From NCBI GenBank assembly GCA_905250075.1, contig CAJNOP010000115.1:458933-522932 (forward strand): a DNA stretch of 64,000 nucleotides, written 5' to 3'. The stretch is from Rotaria sp. Silwood1. Its lineage: Eukaryota > Rotifera > Eurotatoria > Philodinida > Philodinidae. The notes beneath the pieces are model-generated. The model had not been told where the DNA came from, searched no databases, and saw only the letters and a program-made list of their open reading frames with translations. Positions 25,258-37,468 of the stretch are shown in pieces. A program made the translations under genes and the position numbers. How positions within the stretch are numbered: position 1 is the stretch's first letter; each line of letters begins with the position of its first letter.

Positions 25258-26085
25258 TAGTTGTACTATTGGCGGCAATATCTTCAAACTTTTTAATCAG
25301 TGCATCGCCTGTTCTTCCATGTACTTTTTACCACCACCATTGCTTGCCATTTGGTCAAGTCTTTTCTCTTCTTTACTTCCTTTTTGAATACCTTCACTGA
25401 AACCAATCGTATGACAAATAAAATTATGATCCGTTTTGTATTTTGATTTCAACTGACTAATTATATTTTTGGGATTACCATTACCACAATCGGCACCATC
25501 CGACATAAAAGTCATGACAATCGATGCACCTGTTTTGTCTTTCTCGATTTCTTTTGTTGCTTCTTTCAAACCTTGTGCATAATCTGTACCACCACCATGA
25601 ATGTAAAGTGTACGAGGAGCATCAATAACTTTTTGTCTCGAGCAAATCGTACGTGCACTGCTATCGAACTGAACAACAGTAATAACATCATCTCCTCCTT
25701 GATCATCATTACGTCGTGTTAAGAAATTGTTGTATGCTTGTTGTAATTTGTTCCAATGTGGGCTCATTGAACCTGATTCATCAAGAACAAAAACAAAATG
25801 ATATGATTGAGCTTCATGTTGTTCAGTATCAAATGACACTGTTTCTTTGAATGCTCTTTTAGCATCACTTTCTTTATTTTGAACTTTCTGTTGTTTAGTA
25901 TCAAATAATAAAATTTCTTTGAATGCTCTCTCAGCATCACTTGCTTTACTTTTATATTGAGCTTTGAATGCATCCCTCACTTTAGCCGTTGCGTTTGGTT
26001 TAATAACACAAAACATAAGATCGATTTCTTCATTTTTTTTCAATAGACGATCACATATACCCGTCAATGTATGTTTACCGTTTCC
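25245..26085 (-). pseudogene. VWA-domain protein, truncated and frameshifted
   Basis: The main frame (25297-26067) encodes a von Willebrand factor A domain with an intact MIDAS: DESGSMS, then T in GGGTDY, then D in SDGAD. VWA domains bind a divalent cation and a protein ligand; this copy has no signal peptide, so it is probably cytosolic. Before the VWA are two copies of a short repeat (SDAERAFKEILLFDTKQ and SDAKRAFKETVSFDTEQ). The frame has no ATG near its 5' end; it opens right after the inverted repeat at 26085, and the first Met is LMFCVIK, 18 residues in. At the 3' end the frame stops at 25297, but a neighbouring frame continues plausibly (GDALIKKFEDIAANSTT) and then runs into the left inverted repeat, which supplies the last codons and stop. 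I infer 5' truncation and a small deletion causing the frameshift. It could be an internal exon of a larger gene. Confidence 0.7.
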
Positions 26086-26268
26086 CTACACTCTAAAAAA
26101 AATAGGTATTCTCGAAAACTCTTAGAGGGTTTCCGAGTTTGTTACTATAGGAAACCCTTTAAGGGTATCCGAAGAAGGGTTTCCGAGACCTCGGAAACCC
26201 ATAATGTCCATCATAACGAAACCTCAAATACCTCTTCGGAAACCCAAATAAAAGGTTCCCGAATGCCG
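26086..26268. repeat. Right inverted repeat beside the VWA gene (GGGTTTCCGAA family)
   Basis: The partner of 25119-25257 in opposite orientation, with an extra stretch of about 40 bp (CCCTTTAAGGGTATCCGAAG...) absent from the left copy. Starts with TACACTCTAAAAAAA directly at the point where the VWA reading frame ends. Confidence 0.75.
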
Positions 26269-26639
26269 GTAAAGCTCTACCAAACTAGACTAGACAGGAA
26301 TCCACCACTTCTCTGCCACCAGCAACAAGCATTCACAGCGGCCACAGACGTTCAATGAGCCTCTGCTGTGAATCTATCCGTACCCAGAAATAACTGGAAT
26401 CGTCATTAAAGGTTGGTAACACATAGTATTCAGAGGAAAACTTTAGTTATCCAGACGCACTTCGTCGCACCATTACCAAACCATCACGAAGCTGAACATT
26501 GCGACCTTCTCCATCTAAAAAATGAAGAAGCAAACCAATTTGTTGTCGAAAAATCATCTAAACTCACCAGTTTTCTTCACATCCAAACTAATAATCATTC
26601 ATTTCATATAAAACACAATTCAACCGAAGTAGTTAATGA

Positions 26640-27800
26640 ATGAATTTCATAGCTCATTAAACTTTTCCCTACGACAATCATCTAGAAACAAAAAGAAAAT
26701 TATATTTTTATTTACTAAATTGATTCAAACTCGCCCGAACTTTTGAGAGAAAACGAGTCTAGGGATGAAAATAAAATTTCATTTTCGTCCAATAATTTGA
26801 GCAAACTTCTCACATGTACTAAGATATAAAATGAATCTACAAATAAAAATGAAACTGTTTTTTTTAATTTAAAGAATTTTTTCCAACTCACTAGATCTAT
26901 GGATATAAAGCGAATCTAAAAATGAAAATACAATTATATTTTTATTTAATGCATTGCTCCAAACTCACCGGATCTATCGATATCACACGAGTCTAAAAAT
27001 AAAACTGAAACTTTAATTTCAAAAATTGATTCAAACTTACTGGATCGATCGATATTAAATGGATCTAAAAATAAAAATAAAATTTCATGCTCATTTGGTA
27101 ATTGGAATAAACTCACCAGATATATTGAGATATAGAACGAATCTAAAAGTAAAAGCTAAACTTCATTTTCATTTTGTAATTAAAATAAACTCATATGATG
27201 CATTGAAATATAAAACGAATTTAAAAATAAAATGAAATATTATTTTAATTTAAAAAATTCATTGAAACTTATCGGATCTATCGATATCACATGAATCCAA
27301 AAACTCAAAAATAAAATTGTATTTTTATTTAATACATTGATTCAAATTCACCGAATCTATTGACAGACAACGAATCTAAAAGTAAAAATGAATTTTCATT
27401 CTTATTTAGTAATCGGAATAAACTCACCAGATATATTCAGTTATAAAACGAATCTAAAAGTAAAAACAAAATTTCATTTTAATTTCATAAATTGATTCAA
27501 ACTCACTGGATCTATCGATACCCCACGAATCTAAAAATAACAATAGAATTTCATTTTCATTTAGTATTTCAAATAAACTCACCAGATATATTGATAAATA
27601 CGGATCGAATCTTGAAACCAAAATTAAAGATTATATTTTTATTTAATAAATTGAATTAAATCACGCTTTCTTCGATATTCGAAACAAATCGAGAAATCAA
27701 AATGAAATTGTATTTTAATTTCATATTTGGAATAAATCCACGGGATATTTGGCTATATAAAACGAATCTAAAAAGTAAAACTGAAAATATGTTTTAATTC
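26640..27800. repeat. Degenerate tandem repeat, about 78-80-bp unit, about 14 copies
   Basis: The landmark ACGAATCTAAAAAT and its variants recur at about 26752, 26831, 26910, 26988, 27058, 27136, 27217, 27290, 27370, 27448, 27526, 27605, 27685 and 27763. Most spacings are 78-81 and a few are 70-73. Each unit also has AAACTCACCAGAT(C/A)TAT followed by GATAT. Copies are heavily diverged, which suggests an old satellite-like array. No coding frame persists across units. Confidence 0.8.
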
Positions 27801-29820
27801 AATTAGTTGATTAGAGCTCATCGAATCCCAAAGTCATGTTATGATAGAAAAACAAAAAAAAATTCGGATAGTGTTGTATTCATGAAATTAAATAAACGTC
27901 CTGAATTAATAGAGAAAATGTGGTATTGAAAAGTATAAATTACGAGTTAGAAATATTTTATGAGATAATTTAAGATAACTCATCTATCTGTTGAGATGAG
28001 TAGATATGTAAGAAAAAAAATATTTCATGTAGTATCGAATAAATTATAGAATTCATCGAGAGGAGTTTACGACTGAAATCATAAGAATAGTAAACTTTCG
28101 AACGAGGTATGAAATGAAGGTACCATATTGCCGAAAGCGCAGCAGATTTTCGAATTGATAATTAATATGGTCTTAGATTATTGAAATCGAAGAGAATGGG
28201 ATGTCTACTCCGATAGATTTGATCGACAAAGTGGAGGAATTAATACAGAAGCCTTTGATAAATATAATATGTTTCATCAATATTTTGCTCAAGTGAAAAT
28301 GATTCGATAGAAGATAATCTTTGCTTTTGGGTATGCTTGTGCAGAAAAGTATCGTTAGTGAAGTGTTTTCTACTCATTATAGATACATTATTCGATAGAT
28401 ATGGGATCAGAAATAAGAGGATCACCTTGCATAGTTATTTTGATGTTTTGTTCGATAGTTAAGCACTCTGATATAATTCAAACCCGAAAAGGCTTAGAAA
28501 ATAAGCAATCATTCGTTGAATATGTAGTGCGAAATATGCTCATTGCACTCCACGTGAGTAGACTACTAAAATTCATCTATAAAAAAGTAATCGAACTATT
28601 CTGTCTTCTATTATCAAGATATCATTATAATCATATGCAACAAGAGTATCGAATTCCGTGATAAACTAGACGTTGCAAAGCCTTTTGTTAAATAAAATTT
28701 AGAACAAGTATTAAAAGCACGCTTAAATGGTCAACCTGTAGCTAAGTTTCTCTTATACTGACAGTCAAAACAAAAGTTGTTCTTGAGCAAAGTCTCTACT
28801 GAATGCGATGTAAATATAAGTGATTCCGACTCCCTCCCAAAGTGTAAAATTTTATTAAAGATTCTAAAAAATATTCTCTACAGGAGAAATTATACACAAG
28901 ATTGTAGCATGATTAAAGATCTTGTGTATATTAAGAAATCAGTGTTTTTTTCATTATAACATTTTATCAATATTAGAAAATATCAAATAACCATTCTTTA
29001 CCTTATTTACTTCGTCTGTCGGTTAGCTCTCGACCGATCGCAAAATTAGTACGACACAACCTACTGAAGTCAAAGCGACTCATAATTAAACATAAGAGAA
29101 ATTGCATTCATTTGTACTTTACAGATTGAACCCTTGTTTTTATTCGATTATAGAACAAAGCTAAAAAGGGATTGAAGACAAGACAACAGTATCAGATCCA
29201 CGATTTATGTTCTTGTGAAAGTTATATGAAAACATATTGTTCATATGCCTTATAAATGACATTTATTTGTTAACATGTGGACTAAAGTTGCAGTTTTCCG
29301 TTTGATTTGAACGCCTTTAATTTTTAGAAATAAACCATCTTTAATTCCCACTTAAGGCTAGAAATTTCGGCAGATCGTCCCTCCTGTAATTTTTGACATC
29401 TACGATAGCTACAATTTAATTCTTACTTTAGCGAAATTCAACCAAAAAAGGAAGAAAAAAGACATATAGTAATTGTCCAACTTACTTATTTTGTTCCTGA
29501 TTTGTTAATATTGTATTCTCTTTCATATTCTGAAGAATAAGATCAACAGTAAAATGCACAAATACCGTTCCATTATTTCTGAAGCATGATCTGGCTTCAC
29601 ATTTCGTCGAGCTGTTCACACAGGAACAATTTTGAATAATTCAATATGAAATTACTAATTAGATCGGTGTTTTTCTGTTTTATTAAAATGTTCAAAACTG
29701 AGTATAAGAAAGAATATGGAAAAATAAGGTTCAAATCCACATCTATCCTTTTGCGAAGTTTTTGAGATGTCAATCACAAATTTGATGAAGGCGTTAGAAA
29801 AGTTGAAATCCTTAGGAACT
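27801..29820. other. Non-coding AT-rich stretch
   Basis: I see no gene, RNA gene or clear repeat here. Short open frames (28240-28425, 28401-28661, 28777-28959) have no domain signature. Confidence 0.5.
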
Positions 29821-29829
29821 CTTTTAAGT

Positions 29830-30060
29830 ATTAAAACAAAATTCGGAAACCTATTTTGATCTCCTATGATTCTATTTTTAGATTTGGTATTTTCGCAAAC
29901 CCATCTCGGTATCCTATGATACCCTTCTTTACATTGGGTATTTTCGGAAACCATTTAGGAAATGAAAAGGTATTTTTGCATCATACTATGGGCTATTTAA
30001 TTTCAGTCTGAATTTATCAAATAAAAATAATACTTGATTTCAAACTGAAACGTGAGTCTA
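29830..30060. repeat. GGGTTTCCGAA-family repeat fragment
   Basis: Carries ATTCGGAAACCTATTTTGAT, CGCAAACCCATCTCGG and GGGTATTTTCGGAAACC, the same vocabulary as the repeats flanking the VWA gene and the copy at 30380-30670. It is a degenerate fragment without recognisable ends. Confidence 0.5.
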
Positions 30061-30178
30061 GGAGTGAGGGGGGAGTGACTGAGGGTGTGGGTGTTGGTCT
30101 GGGACCCACACACACACCCACACCCATGGTGCGGGTGTGGGCGCGCGAGTGAGGGTGAGGGTGTGCTTGTGGCTTTGT
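30060..30178. repeat. Telomere-like (TGTGGG)n tract, mixed orientation
   Basis: G-rich variants (GGGTGTGGGTGTTGG) switch to C-rich (CCCACACACACACCCACACC) and back to G-rich (GGTGCGGGTGTGGGCG) within about 110 bp. TGTGGG is the known telomeric hexamer of the bdelloid Adineta vaga; here it is interstitial and degenerate. Confidence 0.65.
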
Positions 30179-30185
30179 GTACTAT

Positions 30186-30300
30186 AGGCTTTAGTCCCCT
30201 GCACAAGGGACTAAGCGGGGACTAAGCTTTTTGTGGGGGGGACTAAGGGGGACTTTGCAGGACTAGGGGGGACTAAGGGTTTTTAGTGGGACTACGTAGT
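30186..30300. repeat. GGGACTAAG short tandem cluster
   Basis: About seven irregular copies of GGGACTAAG or GGGGGACTAAG in about 110 bp immediately follow the telomere-like tract. Confidence 0.6.
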
Positions 30301-30379
30301 ATCAAACGAGAAAAGTTTGATTCGGAAGAAGTTGGTGCGGTTTTTTTGATTTTAAAATTCAGTTTGAAATAAAAAAGCC

Positions 30380-30670
30380 CATAGACTCTTTTGCATACCC
30401 TTTCGGGTATCAATCCGGTTTTACTAGTACTATGGGTTTTCGACAATACCTTTCCGATTTTCGAGAAACCTATTGGGTTTCCGAAAGCAAGAAAAAGGTA
30501 TTCTAGAATACTTTTAGAGTGTTCAATTGAGTATTGTCGGAAACCCAAAGGGTATTTTCAGAAACGCTTTCAATCTTCTGGAAACCCTCTCGGAAACGGA
30601 AAAGGGTTTCCAATTGGGTTTCCGAACCCCTTTCGGTTTCCTAGGATACGGAAATTTTTTAGAGTGTACA
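30380..30670. repeat. GGGTTTCCGAA-family element, longer copy
   Basis: Repeated GGGTTTCCGAA and CGGAAACCC motifs in both orientations. It ends in TTTTTTAGAGTGTA, the same terminus found at the inner edges of the two repeats beside the VWA gene. No opposite TACACTCTAAAA end is found on its left. Confidence 0.65.
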
Positions 30671-31090
30671 ATAGAATGAAACATTATTCATCATTCTCCT
30701 CATGACATTTATTGAGAATTTACTTCTAGAAAAATCATTTAGTTGAATCATACATAAAATTATACTTTGATAAATTAATATCAAAAATGAATTCATTGAA
30801 AAACATTTTTGCATCCACCTGAAAAATTCTTCATTTTCTATTAAATATGAGTGAATAATGTATTAATATTCTTGCTGGCCTCGAAATACGAGTTTTTGAA
30901 AATATAGGAATCCATATAGGATTTCGTTTTGTAAATTATAAAATTTTCACTTGAAAAATGACAAAAATATAGGATTTTTTTAATATTTTGTTCCTACTCA
31001 TAAATCCGGTTTTCCTAACTCTGTGGTTTGGGATGTTTTTATTAGAGCTAGTACGAACGGTCGGAGCATTCCAAGAATGTCCATCTTGTT

Positions 31091-32077
31091 CAGGGCTGCC
31101 AAATCAAAATTTCAATAACCAGGAGTTTCCTGCAAAAAGCCAGGAATTCATCAGGAGATTTCATACCGAAAACCAGTAGAAAAACCAGGAGGTTTTTATT
31201 GAAATAAAAAAGTTGTCCAATGGTTTTATAGTAAATCAAAATTTTGCGTCTATACAAATGTTTTTTTTTTACTCCTTGTTGTCAGGTTATAGCAAAATCT
31301 TTCTCTAACAATGAAGGTTTTTTGTGTTATAAATTAATAAGGTTATATGTAATTGAACGACATTAAAGATCCTATCTCCAAACTAATAAATGTAAAGCAT
31401 GAGTTGTTGGTGGCGTATTTAGATGGAGATATCCAAATTTTAAGGTATCTATAGTTATGCAAAGAGCTCATAATTCGAAATTTCAGTAAAATTTATTATT
31501 GTTTTTCCGTGTTTGCTAGATACAGCTTTTCGAGTTTTGTAATTTCTTTTTCACTTGAAGCGCATGTTTTCTTATAAAACTCGACAACCTCTATCCAATC
31601 ATTTGGAAAAACAATAATAAATTGTATTGAAATTTTGAACTGTGAGGACCTTATACAAACTTAAATATCATTGAATTCAAAAATGTCTGTCGAAGGACCA
31701 CAAATAACAGCTCATATTTTGGATTTGTTCGTTTGGCAATGAAATCATTTATTTGACCTGAATATATCTAATCTTATTAACTTGCCACATAAACACCTCT
31801 ATTGCAAGTAGTTTGTAAGAAAAAAAAAGGTGATTACATGTACTTTATATTAGTATCAATTTTACAGTCAATTATTAAACTATACGAACAAAATAGAAAA
31901 AGCTTGCTTCAGACTAGGCAACAACGTAGCAAAAAATTGATCTATAATGAATTTGACACCAAACTGTTCAAAATCAGGAGAAATCAAAAGAATATGTTAA
32001 AAACCAGCTCATGGTACCTGGAGGAAGCTCTAGAAACCAGGAAATTTCAGACTAAATCAGGAGTTTTAGCAGCCCTG
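31091..32077. mobile_element. 987-bp hAT-like element
   Basis: Ends CAGGGCTGCCAAAT and, inverted, CAGGGCTGCTAAAAC are hAT-type termini. Flanking 8-bp repeats ATCTTGTT (31083-31090) and ATTTTGTT (32078-32085) differ at one position. CCAGGAG/CTCCTGG motifs are repeated near both ends as subterminal repeats. No transposase frame; the open frame 31802-32128 has no recognisable domain. Confidence 0.8.
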
Positions 32078-32269
32078 ATTTTGTTTGTACCAAAGCTAGG
32101 GTCGAATTGCAAATTTTCGAAAATATAGGAATTCCTATATGGGCAAAATCATTTGTTAGCGATGTGACTTCGCAAAATTAAAATATGTGTATCTCGAGAT
32201 AATGAGCTTTCTTAGATCTGATTTTTATATGTTGCATGGACATTAACTTACTCTAGATACCCTAAAAAA

Positions 32270-32627
32270 AGGTGTGGATGTGGGGGTGGGGGTGGGGGTG
32301 TATGGGCGTGGGTGTGGGTGTTCATCTGTGTCCTCCCACACCCACACCCACACCCATACTCACACCCACACGCACACCCACACCCATACTCACACCCACA
32401 CCCATACTCACACCCACACCCACACCCACATCCACACCCAGCCACACCAACACCCCACATCCGTACCCACATCCACACCCACACCCACATCCACACCCCC
32501 ACCCAGCCACACCAACACCCCACATCCGCACCCACATCCACACCCACACCCACACCCACACTCACACCCACACCCACACCCACACCCGTACATCCCTCCC
32601 CACCCGCACCCTCACCCACACCCAAGA
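32270..32627. repeat. Telomere-like tract, G-rich arm then long C-rich arm
   Basis: About 55 bp of G-rich repeats (GGGGTGGGGGTGTATGGGCG) are followed at about 32335 by about 290 bp of CCCACA repeats with CCCATA, CCCGCA and CCCAGC variants. A higher-order unit of about 75 bp is visible, because CAGCCACACCAACACCCCAC recurs about 69 bp apart. Long open frames on both strands here are artefacts of the repeat. Confidence 0.8.
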
Positions 32628-32686
32628 TAGGTTCCAATAGTTAAGAAACGAAAGCCAGAAGATTTTGTATTAAGTGATTAAAATTG

Positions 32687-34817
32687 TTATGAAATATTTT
32701 TTCCGAAAAAATATATTACCAATATCGTAATTGATATTGCAATTGTTGATGAATATGCCCCATTTGACTTTGACGAAGCTTGCAATGATGTTGTGTGATC
32801 TGTTGTTGTTATTGCTGTTGTGGAAGTTTCATCTGAAGTAATTTCAAGATAAAAACAATGAGTTGCATTTATTAAAACATTTGCTACTCACCAAAACCAC
32901 TAAGTATCTGAAATTTCTGCACTCGATTATTGTATTCATCGCTAATAAAAAGAGATCCATAGCTATCAAATGCCAATGCAGTTGGCCCATGCAGCATATC
33001 AATTCCATTTCCGCTAGTACCAGTACAAGCCACGATACATTCACCAGAATTCGAATTTGGTGGCCATCGAAGGATTCGTTCGTTTCCAGTATCCACTATA
33101 TACATGTATCCATTCGAGTCAACAACAATTGCTGACGGCATGAACAGCCGAGATAAACTACTGCCGATATCTCCACTGCCTGCCACTGTCACACCAGAGG
33201 AAGCTCCATTATTCCATCGTTGGATTCGATGATTCAACCAGTCTGCAACATACAAGGTTCCCGCTTCATTGACAAACACTCCTCGTGGTGAATTGAACTG
33301 CGAAGCGCTAGCTCCACTGATGCCATTTCCAGCGATCACCACACCAGGCACACCACTCGATGAATTCGATGGATAACGAACTACTCTATGATATCCAGTA
33401 TCACTCACATATAAATTCTCATTACTGTCGACAAATATATTGTAGGAACCGCCGAGTGTTGACGTATTTAGAATGCTTCCCCCCACACCTGTAATCCCGG
33501 CAATGGTGACTGGATTTGTTCTATTTTTGAATAATTTAACCACGCGAAAATTGTACTGGTCTGAGATGTAGATATATTTTTGTGTGACAAAAACATCAGT
33601 AGGAACATTAAATCGAGGATTTGAGTCAGATCCATCTCGAATAATAGCTATAGCTGAAGTGGAATTGGGCCCAATTACAACAACTCGATTATTCAACGTA
33701 TCAGCGATGTAGAGATTGTTGTCATCTGCAATGCTGATTCCTCCATTGGAAGAGAGAGTGGATAAAGATGACCCAGCTGTACCATTTGTCAATCCTGCGA
33801 CTGTAGTAGCATTCTGAGCCCAACGTGTAGAAGGTGATAGATTTTGTTGTGCTAAACACATATACAAGTGTCGACATCAACTCATTGTTGTTTCTTTTTA
33901 AAGTACATGAATATTTTCTATTATGTTAGTCAACGCCTATGAATATTGAAGTGTAAATAAACAATAGGAAAACATTTCGATGCATTTTTTCAAATAGAAT
34001 TCTCTATATTTATGTCTTTGAATACTTTTCAAAATTCTTTTCATTTAAATCTCTGAGGAAAACTATGATTAGTTATTCTATTTCAATGAAAATAAATGTA
34101 CTGGAAATCTTCTTCTGCATGATTTGTATTTGATAGTATTAGAGATGTTCCACTAATGATTATTAGACGAATCGAGACAAAGTAAGAGCTTATGACTAGA
34201 CACTAGTTGTATGTTCATATTTATTGTTCCTTCTCTTTTTATTTTTTTATTTTTCTTTTGCTATTCAAGTCATTGCTTTATTTCTTGCATCTACTGAGTA
34301 GATATAAAGTTGAAGGAAGCATGTTCAAAAACTTTCGTTATCCATATAAAAGATCTTCTATATTAGGGTCAGTAGAGAAAGACAAAGTGCTACATATCCT
34401 TAACTAGAAAGGGAGTTCTAATCTTCACCTTTAGATTGACATTCAAAAACATATTAGTGGCAACAATGTTGAAAAATATCTCCATACTTCTAAAATGACG
34501 AAAAAAAAATACCATTTTCTTTCAAACACAAAGCACCTTAGAGGAAAAACTGAAAAAAAGAGGACATTCTCACTGTCATGCAGATGGCGGATTCGCTCTT
34601 GTTCCTTCGGTTTATCTTTTCCTGATCTCTATTAGTTCAACCATTTTTTATATTTAACCATGAATGAGTGTGAGAATCTCACAAACAAATACAAATGTTC
34701 ATGTAATGACTATTGAGTGAGAAAGAAATTATATTTCTTACCGCCGGTACAATGCACAAATATCATTGTAAGCATCCAAAAGACAATTGTTGTTATGGAT
34801 GAGATGCACATAACCAT
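32687..34817 (-). CDS. Secreted or surface-anchored NHL-repeat beta-propeller protein
   Basis: Three exons on the minus strand (34817-34742, 33851-32892, 32832-32687) join in phase to 1182 nt, or 393 aa. Both introns are GT-AG (GTAAGA...TTTAG and GTGAGT...TTCAG). Exon 1 encodes a signal peptide (MVMCISSITTIVFWMLTMIF...). Exon 2 carries about six NHL repeats at residues 40-345, each with a signature such as LYIADTLNNRVV, IYISDQYNFRVV, LYVSDTGYHRVV, LYVADWLNHRIQ, MYIVDTGNERIL and LFISDEYNNRVQ. Exon 3 adds a Ser/Thr-rich stalk (ETSTTAITTTDHTTS) and a hydrophobic C-terminus (TIAISITILVIYFF) with only a few residues after it, suiting a GPI-anchor signal or a single membrane anchor. NHL propellers bind protein or glycan ligands; no enzyme motif is present. 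The 5' end is separated by an 890-nt intron. Confidence 0.85.
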
Positions 34818-36767
34818 TTTCTGTTCAAACCACAGTAACCGTGAAAAAAATTGATTGGATAATACCTGTATGCTTGGCAAAGAGCAATTTTTCAAGAAAG
34901 AATTTTCTAATAAAATATGTGTACAGAAGTCATTATTTCGAATAGAATTGGATGTCTCACCGCGTTCTTTCGCATGAATGAGTTGATTTTTGTATTATTA
35001 ATAAAAAAAAAATATCCATAGCAACTCTTCGTGAAGAAAATCTTTACTAAAATGGTTTCAGACTGTAATGGTACGATTCAATAGGAAAGAGGAATTTTGT
35101 TCATCATTTCGACGAATAGCGCTTAATATTTACTATAATGTTTCATACCTTGTTACTTCAGTGTAATCTCACAGTTTCAACAATAAGAAGGAAAAAATAT
35201 GTTGAGGAAAATGACGATATTTTGAAACTATTTTGGTAAAGATCTTTGCCATGAATATAAGCTATGAATATTGTCTTCATTAGTAGTGCAAAAATCAACT
35301 CATTCTTGCAAGACAATGTAGTGAGATATTCGATTGCTTTTTCACCTAATGCAGACGATTTGATACTGAGTATATAGTCTGAGATGAATTGTTTGCAACA
35401 ATGTCCGGATTTTCAAAAGAAGGATATTTCTCTAATGAATAATCAAATTTTAAAAACTGCACCTACAGAAAAACTATATCAACAAGAAATAATAAAGCTA
35501 TCCAGATAAGAGAAGTAAATTTCTAAGAAATGTTGATGATTAATCCAATAGCAAAAGAGGATATCTAGGATACTACTGAGTAACTTTCAAATACTTTTGA
35601 TAATAAGCATTCCGAAAAACGAAAATTTCTGGACTATTTTCAAAACCTAAACATTGAAAAAAGAATCCTATTCAGAAATTTCTGCAAACAATGTGCCGCT
35701 AAAAACCAAAAAAATTCATGTCCATCATCCATCTAATTCCAGCATCTACCTGCCAAAGTACTATCAAACTTCACTAAATATATAAATTACTATATATTGA
35801 TTCTATATGAATATCAATGTATTTTCATGCGGAGTAGAAAGACCTACCCTTAAAATTATTGATAATTTGAGAAATTAATTAGAAATTTTGGAAATTACTT
35901 TTTACTTATACCATTAACAAATCTATCTATTGTATTATTAAGAAGAAGACGTTACCTTTTCAAATATAGGAACCTTTCGAAATTTCTTAACAATTTCTAA
36001 AATTACTGATATTTTAGATGGTAGAGTTTCTCTTTCTAATACTAAGCTCCTTCTCCTGTCAAAAATCGATCTTAGGTCAAATCTGTTCAAATTGCATGAA
36101 ATTTTCAAGATATGTTGGTGCTGTAATGAGAATACTATACTGTAACGTTCGCCCTTATATCATGACGTTTTCGAGAGATATGGAACAAGCAAGGGCCAGA
36201 AATAGCTCATGCAGGGCACGAGAGTGCTTGTTTTTCTTACTTTTTAATCGGAGAAACAGTATAAAAGTTCAATGCCTGAAGTAGTTTATAAAAATGCACT
36301 CTAATTATGAAAGTACCATTTTATAGAATATCAGCGATGCTTAATTCAAAGAAACGACTCGATCATGCGCTGCATCTTGACGCCCACTTTCAAACAAAAT
36401 TAAATGCATGGAATGGTGAAATACAGAGAATTCTCAGTTCCACCGTGAAAAGACATAAACAGAGAAAAAGCAAAAAAAAGATTTCTCGTTTTTTTCGGAC
36501 AAAAAGCATATGTTTCAAGTATAAAGTGACGAAAATTATCTAAACTTTTGGAGAAATGACGTTTCGAATAAAAAAAAACACGTGTCATTTATGAAAGATC
36601 ACACGCCAGGCTATCTTCCCATGCATTTATCTCTATTTCTATTTTGTAGGGTGGGGCTTAACAGGCTAGTAAGAGTAATGATATGGGAATAGAATTTCAA
36701 CAGAGAAAGGAAAGAAAAAACTAATATCAATATTGAAGTCAACAATGAATAAATTATCTATAGAACT
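34818..36767. other. Upstream of the NHL gene; no further gene seen
   Basis: AT-rich non-coding DNA. The only relation noticed is at about 36090-36180, where AAATTTTCAAGATATGTTGG and GCTGTAATGAGAATACTAT match, in inverse orientation and with substitutions, a segment at about 63480-63540 inside the TTAA element. It is probably a fragment of the same repeat family. Confidence 0.45.
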
Positions 36768-37468
36768 TTTTATTTTAACAGCAGCGAAAATTTTATTTTT
36801 TATTTTTTTTTCGTAATTGACAATGCTAGCAAAGAAAGACTATCGCAGATAACAGAATTTTATTTTGCAGAAAAATTGCAAAAGTAAATTCTGTATAGGC
36901 TATCTTTATGATGGAATTAACTGACATTGTGCAATTCAATTGGCACTATTACAGAGTGACATATATACCACGACCATTGAATGTTTTTTGCCCTTCGTAT
37001 AGTATACATATAGGCTGTTTATAACTAGCGAACTATTGTTTTTACTATACGATGACATCATCATACATTCTTTTCTTTTTATCTCCCATCTATACAAGAT
37101 AGATCGAAAACAACTTGTAAAAGTGAATTCTGTCATTTTCGATAGTCTGTCCTTGCTGGCATTATCAATTGCAAAAAAATTAAAATTTTCGCTGGTGTTA
37201 AAATAAAACATATTACATTTCAATATTAAGTCGTTCATTTACTTACATATATTAGATTTCAAAATAACTATGGCAGCATGTATGGACGCATTTCGATACT
37301 AAGTAAAGGATTATTTTCGATCTATCTCGTATAGATGAGGGATAAAAAGAAAAGAATGTATGATGATGTCATCGTATAGTAAAAACAATAGTTCGCTAGT
37401 TATAAACAGCCTATATGTATACTATACGAAGAATGAAAAACATTCAATGGTTGTGGTATATATGCAAG
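36768..37468. repeat. Two interleaved inverted-repeat pairs
   Basis: Pair A: about 36775-36870 (AGCGAAAATTTT, TTGACAATGCTAGCAAAG, GACTATCG) is inverted at about 37123-37200. Pair B: about 36955-37111 (ATATATACCACGACCATTG, AACTAGCGAACTATTG, GATGACATCATCATAC) is inverted at about 37313-37464. The order A B A' B' means neither pair encloses the other. This fits one inverted-repeat element inserted into another, or a rearranged composite. The open frame at 36936-37238 runs through it and is not a gene. Confidence 0.7.

Noticed and set aside
29727..29737. GGTTCAAATCC resembling a tRNA B box
   Set aside because: No matching A box or cloverleaf can be drawn around it. I found no tRNA elsewhere, though the scan by eye was not exhaustive.
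32248..32644. Several open frames of 60-129 codons on both strands
   Set aside because: All are translations of the (CCCACA)n/(TGTGGG)n tract, giving Pro-His-Thr or Gly-Val-Cys repeats; no gene.
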